Positions 1 through 10,598 of a DNA stretch of 64,000 bases are shown here, in pieces. A program made the translations under genes and the position numbers. Where the stretch lies: positions 26,421,600 to 26,485,599 of the forward strand of contig NC_034014.1 in NCBI RefSeq assembly GCF_000346465.2, read 5' to 3'. This DNA comes from Prunus persica (taxonomy: Eukaryota > Streptophyta > Magnoliopsida > Rosales > Rosaceae). Position 1 is the first letter of the stretch, and every line of letters begins with the position of its first letter. Below the pieces are notes generated by a model that ran no database searches, had not been told where the DNA came from, and was given only the letters and a program-made list of their open reading frames with translations.

Positions 1-14
1 ACCTTAATATCAAC

Positions 15-1048
15 TAGGGCTGTCTTTCGGCCGGATCGGATCGGAAACAGCAATTCCAATTCCAATCCAATATCTTTCGGAATTCAATATAGAGTTCCGA
101 TTCCGATTCCAAAAAAATTTGGAAATTTTTGGAAGATTCCGATTCCGAAGCTCTTAACTGACAAAAAAAATTTAAGAGATTTAAATGCCCAAACTAGCAT
201 TTTGTAAAAATCTCAACTAAACTTTAATCAAGAAAACCCAGCTTAGGGGTTTAACAACTAGTCCAACAGGAACTTTACAGGCCCAAATAGGTTGTACTTT
301 TATGTCCCTACACAAAATGACTGAGTTTGAAGATATTTATAAAGGACTAAACACCTAAAGTTTATTCTTGCAGTCGATATGGGACTCCAACAAGAAATGG
401 GAGTGCAACTTCTCTCTCCACTCTTTTCTTGATTTCTACTTGGTTACTCATCCATCACTTCTCCTCTCTCTTCCGTTTCTTCCTTTCTAATCCATGAATG
501 CCAACCTTCATTTTCTTTCTTAAAACTCTTCAGATATGGAACAATATGTACGGATCCCGTTAGGAAAAAAACAAATACACTTCTCCAACCAAAAAAGAAA
601 TCATTCTTCAATTCTTTATCTCTACTGTTTCTTCTCTTGCATTTTTATTTTTCTGGGTTTGCACTAAATCATTTATCCGATGTATATGTTCTCCATTGAA
701 TCCTCATTGGAGCTCTCTTCCCTTGTTGCAATACCCCACACCATCCAGATTTTTTCTTTATCATTTATTTTTCTGTTTCTGCACAAATTCATTACTTTTT
801 TGGTATTGAGATGGAATGAAAACCTTTAATTAAGAAAGAAAGAAAATCAAAGAATGAGTTTTAAAAATTTAGAAATGTTTCCTTCTTTTTTTCGTCACTT
901 CAATTCAATGTAGGATTGGAAAAAAAACGCAGATGGTTTTTTTTAAAAGTTATAATTGCCTTGGACCTCCTCTTTCTGATTATCCTTGGAACCTATTATA
1001 ATTGCCCAAGGCATAGCTTATTTTGAAAGTTATAGCATGTTTGAATTC

Positions 1049-1083
<35 letters not shown>

Positions 1084-1997
1084 CAATCTATTATTTTATA
1101 TACAACAATCTATATAGTATATTGATTATTAATCAAAATAATTTATCCTACATATTATATATTTATATTTTGTTCATGTGAATCAAATTTTTTTGATTCC
1201 ATGCTAAAGATGGATTCACATTCATCAATTGATGCTCAAGACTCAAGTTATAGCCGAGTGACTATCACATTGGTTTTAAATTCTAGTGGGTCATGAACAT
1301 GTATAAAGAGTGTTAGACGTTAATCATGCTCTAGACAGTTGTAATACTACAATTTTCAGATTGGAATACTACAATTGTTAAAGCTCCAATTAATATACGC
1401 ACATTATATGTGGTGTTTCATGTATAAAATGATTTTATAATTAAAAGTTTAATTGAAGATAGTTTATAATTTTAAAAATACATACATAAATATAAAATGA
1501 AATAGTATAATACTTCCTACATTTACCATATATGTACATAGTACATATGGATATAACAAGCACACATATGCACCTTTTTGTTATATTAAATCAAGCATAT
1601 TTGCCAAATATATATATAGTCTTAAAGTTACATACTACTATGTTTAGTTTTTTTTTTTTTTTTGTCAAGCCTATATTTAGTATGTACAAATATTTGTATG
1701 TGGGTACTAAAACTTAACAAATAAGAAATGAAACATATATAAGACCTATAAACTAAAAATAATGCAATTATACTTAGAAACTCGGAATTTTTCGGAAAAA
1801 AATTGAAAAAATCGGATCGGAATGGATTCGGAGAACTTCGGAATTTTTCGGATTGGAATTTCGGAATGTTCGGCATTTATTGGAATTTTCGGATTTCGTC
1901 ATTTTCGGATATCGGATTTATCGGAGTCGAATTTTTTTGGAAAAAATCAGACCGGAATCGGTCGGAATCGGATTTTCCAATCCAACTTACACCCCTA
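15..1997. mobile_element. Non-autonomous hAT-type DNA transposon, about 2 kb
   Basis: The element is flanked by a perfect 8-bp direct repeat, ATATCAAC, at 7-14 and 1998-2005, the target-site length of hAT transposons. The ends are short inverted repeats: TAGGGCTGT at the left, and TAGGGGTGT when the right end is read on the minus strand. The terminal 100-250 bp at both ends are crowded with short motifs of the type TCGGAAT/ATTCCGA in opposite orientations, resembling hAT subterminal repeats. No transposase reading frame is visible inside; the interior is AT-rich and holds a (TA)n run near 1051-1082. It therefore looks like a deletion derivative moved by a transposase from elsewhere. The perfect duplication suggests a fairly recent insertion. 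Confidence 0.85.
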
Positions 1998-2005
1998 ATA
2001 TCAAC

Positions 2006-2361
2006 CAAACAAAACCAAACCTAAGTGTGGTGGCCAAAGGGCATAATATGATATTATTAAGAGAATCATGTTGACACCTACAAAATGTTTACAAAATGAC
2101 ACAAAGATTCTAAAATGAAAAGACAATTTCCATCACAATGGAAGATGGAGACTTATTTTTTTTTCCCTGCAACAAAATACAGCTAATTCACTTAGTTTGA
2201 TCCTTGTTCCAAAGAAAATCTCAGAATCCTTCTGCAAGTCTGCACGAACATGAATCACAAGCACTGCAGCACAGAATACCAAAACGCATGTCGTTGATTA
2301 AACCTCCTTTGTAGAAACATAAACTACAATATCAACAAGCATCCAATTCAGCTAGTCTCAA
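2006..2361. other. Spacer, probable 3' flank of the DREB2-like gene
   Basis: AT-rich sequence between the hAT right end and the stop codon of the DREB2-like gene. It probably includes that gene's 3' UTR on the minus strand. No coding region or repeat is recognised here. Confidence 0.5.
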
Positions 2362-4212
2362 CTAAGAGTAAGGGAACCATGAACCATGAAACACCTGCTC
2401 TTCTAATACACCTGAATCATAATTTTGCCTGAACAAATCTACATCGAAATCGATGTCTAAACTTGCTTCCTCCGTATGAGCCAACCTTCCTGGTATGTTA
2501 CCCTGTGGTTGTGTCTGTGATTGGTTAGGGAGATTAGGCAGCCTTTCCCCTTGTTGGTTCTGAGCATCAATGCCATATGATTCTTCTACAGACCAATTAT
2601 GCAAGTTGGCAAGTCTGTTCTCCTGCATTTTTATATCATTTGAAGGCCTAATGTCATCTAAGCAAGCATAACTATCTATGAAGCCATTATGGCCATTTAA
2701 GTTCGTAGTTTCTACAAGACCTCCCCGCAATTCTTGATCCGTCATTGATCTCTTAATTTCATCGTTAGATGGCTCAAAATCGGCTGTTACCAGATTGCTG
2801 GCCACATTTGTCTGCTCATTATGCATATAGTGGCAGCTATCATCTAGGCCATTGTGACTTCCGGATTCCAGAATCATGGGAAATTCTTTCTCCATGGCTT
2901 CGCTCGTTACAGGTTTCTCAACATTAACATCCTCTGAAGGGTTGCAATCATTTCTTCCATTGCATTCCGCATCTACAAGCTCATTATTTAAGTAATCGTT
3001 GTTGGACCTCAAAAAAGTCTCCAAAGATTCCCAATCATTATAATAAGGCTTCCCATCAGGTACTGAATCAAGATTCACAACCTGTAGCTCATTATGCAAG
3101 TAATCAGGCCTATGGTTGAAGCTTTCATAACTCCCGGTTTGAAAAACACTAGTTTCTTCAGCATCATTTCTGGCAAGCTCATACTCAGTTTCCAATTCAC
3201 ATTTCACATCTTTAGCTTCTCTTAGAGTAGCATCTAACACCTCTAAATCCTGTGACGCAAAACCCACAGAACAATCAGTTTCTTGCTTCGGCTCTTTATG
3301 CACACAATCCTCAAAGAAGTCATAACTTTCCTTTGATTTGCCTACCACAAATCGAGAGCTTTCCATAGCACACTTGCTGCTCATGTCCAATCCCTCTGCC
3401 TCATCCCCATTATTATATGTTGTTGAAGACTCATATGATGATGATGTTGTTGTTTTAGTTGTTCCAGAATACACAGAATTAGAATACTCCTTCAATTTCA
3501 TAGTGTTTTGTGGAAAGTTGAGCCTGGCCAAACCACCATACATGGCCCTTGCAGCTTCATCATAAGCAAAAGCAGCATCATAGGCTGTAGGGAAAGTACC
3601 AAGCCAAAGACGACTGTTCTTCTTTGACACACCACTAAAATTATTTGGTTCTCGAATTTCAGCTACCCACTTGCCCCAAGTCCTCTGCCTAACACCTCTA
3701 TAAACACAATCTGAGTTCTCAGGCCCTCCTTTCCCTTTCATACATCCCTTTTTGGACCCCTTAGATGGGGCCTTCCGCTTCTTTTTCACTCCATCTTTTG
3801 CAAAATCAAATCTGTCATTGTAATTCTTCCATTTAGCCAGAGTGTCCTCAATTGAATCACAACCATTACGTCTCTTGGGCAATTTTTTATCCCTGAAAGA
3901 AAACAAGTACCAAAAAGAAAAAAGAATTAGAACTTTCTTTAGACTGGTCGAAGTTTCATGAAATTCAAAGTTGGCTCTGTAACTTTTAAACAACCAACAT
4001 GGACAAAATTTACAGGCCCCTAGAAAAAAAGAGACTTCAAAATTTCCCAAAACTTCAATTTCTCATAGTACACAATCATAATGGAGAAAGATAACAAAGT
4101 AGAGGAACCAAACACAAAACCCCAGATGGGGAAGATGAAAGAAAACCCATTATAAAAGAAGAAATGAAAACATGCCTCAAAGAACTCACCCGTCAGAAGC
4201 CTCAGACGTCAT
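2362..4212 (-). CDS. DREB2-type AP2/ERF transcription factor, 517 aa, two exons
   Basis: Exons read 4212-4190 and 3892-2362. The first exon encodes only MTSEASDG; a donor GTGAGT and an acceptor TTTCAG give an in-frame join to [10 protein letters not shown]. The basic, nuclear-localising N-terminus leads into one AP2 domain at about residues 72-135, with [19 protein letters not shown], then [19 protein letters not shown] and LNFP. The V and E in WVAEIREP fit DREB rather than ERF binding preference, so it should bind DRE/CRT elements in stress-responsive promoters. The long acidic, Asn/Ser-rich tail of about 380 residues is a likely activation region and is longer than in Arabidopsis DREB2A. 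Oddity: about seven extra residues (around NFSGVSK) lie between the second and third beta strands of the AP2 domain. Family assignment is secure; the exact orthologue (DREB2A or DREB2C-like) is not. Confidence 0.9.
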
Positions 4213-5491
4213 GGGAACTCAGAAAGATGTCTGCTTTCCTCTTCTCTTTTTGTGGGTCTGCTTATTCTACTCTTCTCTCAGGCTTCCTTCTTGTTATGTG
4301 TAAAAACTGATAAAAGGGTTTATCTGGGGTTTAAGTACGCGTTTAGCGTTTGCCCCTTGAGCAAGGTTTTGAGGCGTTTGAAGAGTTTGGTTTATCTGTT
4401 TTCGGCCAGCCAGAAAGCAAGGCCCCCTGTTCCTGCTAATAAAGCAAGCTTGTCGTCACTATGACTTGGGGACGAAGGCAAACTGTGAGATATTCCCGAA
4501 AAGGATATGTGTGAAATGATGACATGAACTATTCGTCGCAGCCTTATTTATGGCATCCTTTTGTGACACGTAGACTTTGTACCCTGTTTTGTCCCACGTT
4601 TTCTTGGCCACGAAGACTTGGGTTTTCTATTTGTCCATGATCTCTCACAGTTTGCTGATTTCTTTTATGTTAGTTTAATTGGCAGTTGGTGCTCCAATAT
4701 AAAGCTGGTTTAATAGTAATTAGAATTTAATGCACCTCTGTTTGATTAGGAAGAAACTAGTGCAAGAGTCCTAATCTTCGGTCAAACAAAAATATTTGAA
4801 TATGAAGTGCCCTTGACGCAGCAAAAGGTGATTTATTGAGACAAGAAAGAGTCGAGAGTTCAGCTTTTCTGATTTCAAAACCCCAGAAATAAAAAGAGGT
4901 TGATTTGTTTGTTTAATAAAATTGTTCCTCATAAGACCTCTAACTTAATGAAAAAGGAATTTAATTTGCAGACTAGAGATAAGGGCGAAGGTAAGTAAGG
5001 ACCAGTGCAGTTACTGGTCTTCACTCAACTTTTTTTCTTTTTTAAAAAATGTAATATGTATTGCTATATTGAATTAATATGTTTATTTTATCACGTAGGC
5101 CAGCAGCCAAATCCTGTTTCCCTTTCCACCAAGCTCCACTTTTCTTTCTTTTTTCCAAAGGTTTATGGCTCTTATTATTATATATTTACCCTTTTACAAA
5201 AATTGATAAAATCCTAACCATTTTTCTCCTTTCTTGGAGATACACAAGCAGCAAAGCAGACTTTCTCAATGCACTGCCTGTGGGTTTTTCTCTCAAACTC
5301 CATATTAAACTATCAAGTTTTAATTAGGTTAATTTATTCAATATCAAGTTTTTATTAGGTTAATTTATTCAATTAAAATTTTTTTTAGTAGTTCTCTTAT
5401 TTATTTTTTTTTGTATTTATTTATTTTTAGTTCATAAAATTTTGATTTTTTTTCTTTTTATTGATTTTAAGAAAAATTAGGTATTAAACAT
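4213..5491. other. Intergenic, upstream of the DREB2-like gene
   Basis: The first several hundred bases are the divergent upstream region and 5' leader of the minus-strand DREB2-like gene. The rest is AT-rich. A short imperfect direct repeat, TTAGGTTAATTTATTCAAT, occurs twice at about 5326-5372. No gene is seen. Confidence 0.5.
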
Positions 5492-6135
5492 AAATAACTT
5501 TAGGGAGACTTTGGAAAAACCCAAAGGAGAGAGAAATTTTTTAAAAGAAGTTAAAATGGACAAAGTTGTCCTTATTTATTTTTGGATTTCTTAATGAATC
5601 ATTTACATTTGCATGTCTTTAATTTGAAAGTCGAGAGGTTTTTCTGTCTTTTTTGAAAAAGCTTTGGCTTTTTCCAAAAGTGAAAGTTTTTTTATGACTA
5701 AAACCTAAATTTACTATAACTTTACTAATTAGTATTTGAGATATTAGGTATTTTTGTTTGGGTTTTAATACCTAGGAAAAAATTGTTATTTTGGATTAGA
5801 CCAAAGAGGAAGCCCAAATTCATTGGGTCAGCTTAAAACTAAAAGCTTAAAAGACAATGCTACCCTTTTCCTTAAAAAAACCTGGCCCGTCTTTAAAACC
5901 TACAAAATAAAAGTAAATTTAGGTTTTACCCATAAAAAAACTTTCACTTTTGGAAAAAGCCAAAGCTTTTTCAAAAAAGACAGAAAAACCTCTCAACTTT
6001 CAAATCAAAGACATGCAAATGTAAAGGATTCCTTAGGAAATCAAAAAATAAATAAGGGCAATTTTGTCTATTTTGGCTTCTTTTAAAAAATTTCTCTCTC
6101 CTTTGGGCTTTTCCAAAGTCTCCCCAAAATAAATG
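5492..6135. mobile_element. Long-arm foldback element (MITE or TIR element)
   Basis: Two arms of about 210-220 bp are reverse complements: about 5492-5715 and 5915-6135. The left arm carries GGGAGACTTTGGAAAA, CATTTGCATGTCTTT, AGCTTTGGCTTTTTCC and AAAGTGAAAGTTTTTTTATG. The right arm carries each of these inverted, in mirrored order, with few mismatches. The loop between them is about 200 bp with no protein. The structure matches a foldback MITE or Mutator-like non-autonomous element. I could not identify a clean target duplication, so the ends are approximate. A transcript through it would form a very long hairpin. Confidence 0.75.
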
Positions 6136-6249
6136 ACTCTTTAAACTACGACGAACCTTTCGCTGCAAAGCACAAAACTCTTCTTCTTCTCTCGCTGAAA
6201 AATCAATCATCAATCATAGTACCCTTCTTCTTCTTTCCCAAAACCCTAA

Positions 6250-7152
6250 CCACAAAACTCTCCTGCAAAGCCGAACCTTTCACTTCCTCTCTTCACTTTG
6301 CCCAATGCCTTCCATCACCATTACAACCAGATGTAGCCCCAGACAGCAGTTCCACAAAGCACACCACCCTCCTTGTTGAGACCTTCCATGAGCACCAGAG
6401 GCTCAAAGCCTTACTTCAGAAGCTCATCAATGGCTTTTGCCCTCTACAATTGCTTGGAGAAGACGGTGATTGGACCAAAGACCAACTTTGGGCTGCCATC
6501 AGATTCCTTAAACATACTTTCAGGTTCAATGAAATTCTTCAAGTGCTTTTTTATTTTTTTCCCTCTCTCGTTATTTCTTGCTTTATTAATTCCAATAAGT
6601 CTAGGATTTGCAATTTGGATATTGGGTTCTGGGTTTTGAATTTTGAGGGGTTACCAATGGAATTTTTTAATTTTAGTTTATTTTTTTATCATTTTTTTTT
6701 ATAGAGAATTTATTTTTGGTCATATGGTGTGAATTTCTTTAATAAGCTGGGAACCTGTGGTATATTTGGTTGCCAAGAAAGCCAGAAAAGTAATGCAAGA
6801 AAAAAAATGGTTGCTATGATTTCTGTTCTGTAGTGTTCTAGAAATGGTGAAAATGTTTGCCTAGTTAAGCTCAACTAAATTGATTTTTTTTCATAGAACT
6901 GAGGATTTAGGAAAAAGTTCACTGTGTATTCATATGTTTTATCTTTTTATTTTTTTTTATTGTTCTTTTCTTTCGTTGTTTCTTTTTTATTTTCCTAAGC
7001 ATCTAAAATGAGCATCATGAGAAGTAGTTGTCTATGTTTCTTATTGAAATTGTTACTCTGGGAACTCTAAACAGTTGTTCGATATGTGGAAGAACATCGA
7101 GAAATCACGGATTAATGAGTTCAACTACAACAAGATAATAGGTCTGATGGTA
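6250..7152 (+). pseudogene. 5' fragment of a pentatricopeptide-repeat (PPR) type gene
   Basis: An open stretch ending at 6542 reads TTLLVETFHEHQRLKALLQ, then LGEDGDWTKDQLWAAIRFLK. The exon ends CTTCAA before GTGCTT and can be spliced to 7075 (after AACAG), which continues LFDMWKNIEKSRINEFNYNK and then IIGLM. This wording resembles the N-terminal part of plant organellar PPR proteins. The frame is then lost: from about 7150 the sequence degenerates and runs into tandem repeats, and no further PPR motifs appear. I read it as a gene copy truncated after its second exon, probably carried by or fused to repeats. The specific PPR locus is not identified. Confidence 0.5.
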
Positions 7153-7438
7153 TTGCAAGATAATAGGTAATATTGAAATGAAGCTGTTTGTAGGGAGTCG
7201 ATTTTCCAGTTTTCGTGTAATGTTTTTTTGTTAGTTGCTCAATTCTTGTGATATTAATTTCATATCAGACTTCACATCAATATTTTGATCTATTGTTTAA
7301 ATCTCCACCTTGCATCCTTATTATTTTAGTCGTTGATATCTATTGTCAATGGTATTGCAAAACTTTTTGGTTTAGCTTTTTGGTGCATGGGTTTGAACTT
7401 TTTGATTTGGAAATGGTATTGCAAAACTACATTGTACA
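7153..7438. other. AT-rich spacer between PPR fragment and repeat array
   Basis: No gene is recognised. Short recurrences such as GGTATTGCAA appear at 7149, 7351 and 7416, which suggests that the repeat arrays downstream grew from local sequence. Confidence 0.35.
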
Positions 7439-7439
7439 G

Positions 7440-8025
7440 GTTTGCATTGTAGTTTTGCACAAACTACATTGCAGTTTTCATTTAATTACAATTTGATTTT
7501 TGTTCTTTCCTTGGCCTTCAACCTCACCAATTTTAAGAGTAGAGGCTACACATATGAGGAATTGGGTGGGCAAGAGAAGAGTAGAACTACCCAAGAGCAT
7601 GGGAACTCAAAATTAGACTTTTGGAACCTAGAAACTGCATTGCAGTTTTGGAAAATGCATTGCAGTTTTCATTTAATTACAATTGGATTTTTGCTCTTTC
7701 TTTGGCCTTCAACCTCACCAATTTGAAGAGTAGAGGCTACCCAGATGAGGAATGGGATGGGCAAGAAAAGAGTAGAACTACCCAAGAGCAAGGGAACTCA
7801 AAATTGGACTTTTGGGAACTGGAAACTGCATTGCAGTTTTTATTTAATTACAATTTGATTTTTGTTCTTTCCTCGGCCTTCAACCTCACCAATTTGAAGA
7901 GTAGAGGCTAGCCAGATGAGGAATTGGGTGGGCAAGAGAAGAGTAGAACTATCCAATAGCAAGGGAACTCAAAATTGGTCTTTTGGAAACTGAAAACTGC
8001 ATTGCAGTTTCCATTTAATTACAAT
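7440..8025. repeat. Tandem array, about 175-190 bp units, three to four copies
   Basis: Each unit contains, in order: a palindrome-like ACTGCATTGCAGTTTT, CATTTAATTACAAT, TTCAACCTCACCAATTT, AAGAGTAGAGGCTAC, GGGCAAGA and GAACTCAAAATT. Units start near 7456, 7655, 7823 and 7993 (the last partial). Copies differ by substitutions and small indels. Frames open across the units are a consequence of repetition and are not evidence of a gene. Confidence 0.8.
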
Positions 8026-8089
8026 TGTTTTTGTTTTTGTTTTAGGTTTTTTTTATTAACATAATTGATATCTACATTGTATTTTTGTT

Positions 8090-8830
8090 GCAGTTTCTGT
8101 TTTTATTTGCAGTTTTTGTGTGAATAAGTGTTGCAGTTTCTATTCCATATTTCTATTTTAGAATAATTTTTGCAAGTCTATGGGAATATTACAACTGTTC
8201 ATCGACTTAAATGTGCTTTGAACTTAGTTTTAGTACTTTAATCATGGTTTTGCCTCTTGGTTTCTATACAAATATGAGCAGATATTTGTCATAAAATGCA
8301 CTGCAATTTCCGTTTGTTGCAATTTTTGATAAGAAACTGCAGTGCTATTTCCTGTTCCATATTTCGATTATAGAATAATTTTTCCAAGTCTATGGGAATG
8401 TTACTACTGCTTATCTACTTATATGTGTTTTGAACTTAGTTTTAGTACTTTAATCATGGCTTTGCCTTTTGGTTTCTTTTCACTTTTGGGCATATTTTTT
8501 TCATAAACTGCACTGAAGTTTTTGTTTGTTGCATTTTTTTATCAGAAACTGCAATGCAGTTTCCTGTTCCATATTTCAATTTTAGAATAATTTTTCCAAG
8601 TCTATGGGAATGCTAGAACTACTCATCGACTTAAATGTGTTTTGAACTTAGTTTTAGTACTTTGATCATGGATTTGCTTTTTGGTTTCTTTGCAAATTTG
8701 AGCAAATGTTGCCATAAACTGCGTTGCAGTTTCAGTTTGTTGCAGTTTCCGTTTGTTGTAGTTTTTGATCAGACACTTCAATGAAATTTCCTGTTCCATT
8801 TCCGTTTGTTGCATCTTGTTATAATATTAT
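8090..8830. repeat. Second tandem array, about 213-bp units, three copies
   Basis: The motif CCATATTTC, followed by TAGAATAATTTTT, CCAAGTCTATGGGAAT and TGAACTTAGTTTTAGTACTT, recurs from about 8145, 8358 and 8571, giving a period near 213 bp. Each unit is bounded by degenerate forms of AAACTGCATTGCAGTTT, the element also repeated in the array just upstream. The two arrays therefore share a palindromic core but have different unit bodies. Confidence 0.8.
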
Positions 8831-8861
8831 ATGACAGTAGAGATATATAACAAATTTTTTT

Positions 8862-9100
8862 CTCAGATTAGGTTGACCACATCATTGTTGTAATCAACAA
8901 CCTCATCTTCCTCTTCTTCTTCTCCAACTTCTTTTTTTGCTTTCCCTTTGTTTGTTTTCTTCTTTTGTTTTGTGTTGGTCTTTTCTTTCTTTGGTTTGTT
9001 TGCCACAACAATTTTCTTGTGTAATTCTTCTTCTACGAGGCCTTTTGATGGTTTTGTTTGTAGTTTTGGTTTTACTTTTTTTTATACAGTTTTTGCATGA
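8862..9100 (-). other. Lys-rich then Glu-rich open stretch, possible 3' end of a broken gene
   Basis: On the minus strand an open frame runs through a basic tract (NKPKKEKTNTKQKKKTNKGK) into an acidic run (EVGEEEEEDEVVDYNND) and ends at a TGA near 8863. The composition resembles the disordered C-terminus of a nuclear or transposon-derived protein. No domain or start codon supports it, and it may be low-complexity sequence only. Confidence 0.25.
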
Positions 9101-9189
9101 ATCTGTGTTGAAATTATTTTTTTATTTTTTTTAATTTTTTAATCGATGATTGTTTATATAAATATTGTGTAATTGAATAAATATCACAA

Positions 9190-9285
9190 AAACGAGTTTG
9201 GTGTAGTGGTTTGTGAGTGAGGCTTCCTCATTTGAGGGTCAAGGTTCGAGTCCCTGTAATGACACAAATTCTTCTATTTTTTGAG
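9190..9285 (+). mobile_element. tRNA-derived SINE head
   Basis: The sequence carries TTGGTGTAGTGG, matching an RNA polymerase III A box, and about 40 bp later GGTTCGAGTCC, matching a B box. The tRNA-like spacing, without a recognisable anticodon arm or acceptor stem, fits a tRNA-derived SINE rather than a functional tRNA gene. The 3' body is not clearly delimited because a GC-rich minisatellite begins within 40 bp. Confidence 0.6.
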
Positions 9286-9317
9286 GGTGAATAAAGGGCA
9301 ATGGAGTTAGTCCCCGG

Positions 9318-9625
9318 TTGGACGGAGATGGGTGGCGGTGGTTGGCCAATGATGGGCGGTGGCGGTAGGTGGCGGCGGCTCGTCGGCGGTGGTGGCAGCA
9401 GGCCGGAAGGGGGTTGACCGGCGGCGGAAGTGGTGGTTGGCCGGAAGGAGGTTGGCTGACGGCAGGTGGTGGTGGTTGACCGGCGGCGGAGGTGGTGGTT
9501 GGCCGGCGGCCGGTGGTAGTGGTTGACCGGCGACGGCGGCAGCTAGCCGGAAGGAGGTTGTCTGGCGGTAGGTGGTGGTGGTTGGCCGGCGGCGGCGGCG
9601 GTGGTAGCTGACCGGAAGGGAGATT
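9318..9625. repeat. GC-rich minisatellite of GGCGG/GGTTGGCCGG units
   Basis: Degenerate copies of a 15-35 bp motif (GGTGGTGGTTGGCCGGCGG and variants, interspersed with CCGGAAGGAGGTTG) fill about 300 bp. GC content is far above the AT-rich surroundings. On the minus strand this reads as a Pro/His-rich frame starting at 9640, which I treat as an artefact of the repeat. Confidence 0.7.
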
Positions 9626-10018
9626 GCCGGAGGTGGACATGTGGCATAGTGTGCTTGCTTTTAAAGGAGTGGCATTCTGTGTAATTTTGATGTTTTTTAA
9701 TTACATTATTGTAAAATTAATACTACTTTTTGGTTTTTGGCCTTATGCTAATTAGGTGAAATTGTATTCCTATCTTCCAAATTAGTAAACTATATAGTGT
9801 CTTAAAATGAAAGCTCCCTTGATTTTAATTGATCTTTTAATTTATGTATAAATGATTGCTTCGTTGCATATATTGAGAGAGACATTTCCAATAGTATAGA
9901 TGACGAGGTTGTTATGCAACGATTTCAAAATATGAAAACTCGTCAAGAACAATGATGATTGTAATGAATATACAATATGATTTTTGATGTTTTGGTATGT
10001 TTTGTGAGTTCAAATTTT
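9626..10018. other. Intergenic, no gene seen
   Basis: AT-rich sequence without a recognisable coding region or RNA gene. Confidence 0.4.
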
Positions 10019-10175
10019 TTATTGTTTATATTTTGTGAGAGGCTCCCACGCACATGAAATTCTGGCTTCGCCACTGCTAGATGTATTAGGTTTGAATTCC
10101 CACGATATCATAGTTGTGTGTGTGAGAAATTCCCCTCCCATATAATTTAGACTATCCCTTGTGCTAAAAAAAAAT
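10019..10175 (+). mobile_element. SINE-like copy, second family
   Basis: The stretch holds GGTTTGAATTCCCACGAT, TTGTGTGTGTGAGAAA, TATAATTTAGACTATCCCTT and ends at an A-run near 10165-10174. The same ordered motifs occur around 40830-40930, so this is a dispersed family. A B-box-like GGTTTGAATTC and an A-rich 3' end point to a SINE. The 5' boundary is uncertain. Confidence 0.5.
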
Positions 10176-10557
10176 TCCCCATAAATATACTTTATTATAC
10201 TAAAATAGTGCATTGAAAATGTTTTGGTCCTATTTTATCCAAAATTCATGATGTTTATGCTTAGTTTTTTGCTATAAAAAAATATAATAATAATAAATAA
10301 TAGAAGTAGGAGGTTTCATAGCTTGTAACAATAGCTTTTAAATAATAAAAAATATTTTAATATAGATAACCAATAGTGAGGGGAAATTGAATAGAAAGTA
10401 GGAGGTTGTTTCTTGGAAAATTCTTCGAATCAATTCATTTAACTTCTCTTATATCTATGAGTTTAGACACAAAAAAGTGGGGATAGGGTTTGCCCGTTTT
10501 TAAGAGATGGGACTTGGATTGGAAAGCTTGACCATCGTGAACGTGAACAAGCCTCCC

Positions 10558-10598
<41 letters not shown>

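Noticed and set aside
9190..9285. Functional tRNA gene
   Set aside because: A and B boxes are present, but I see no complete cloverleaf with acceptor stem pairing and anticodon loop.
9239..9640. 133-aa Pro/His-rich minus-strand reading frame
   Set aside because: It is the translation of a GC-rich minisatellite plus SINE sequence; no domain, codon structure or splice context supports a gene.
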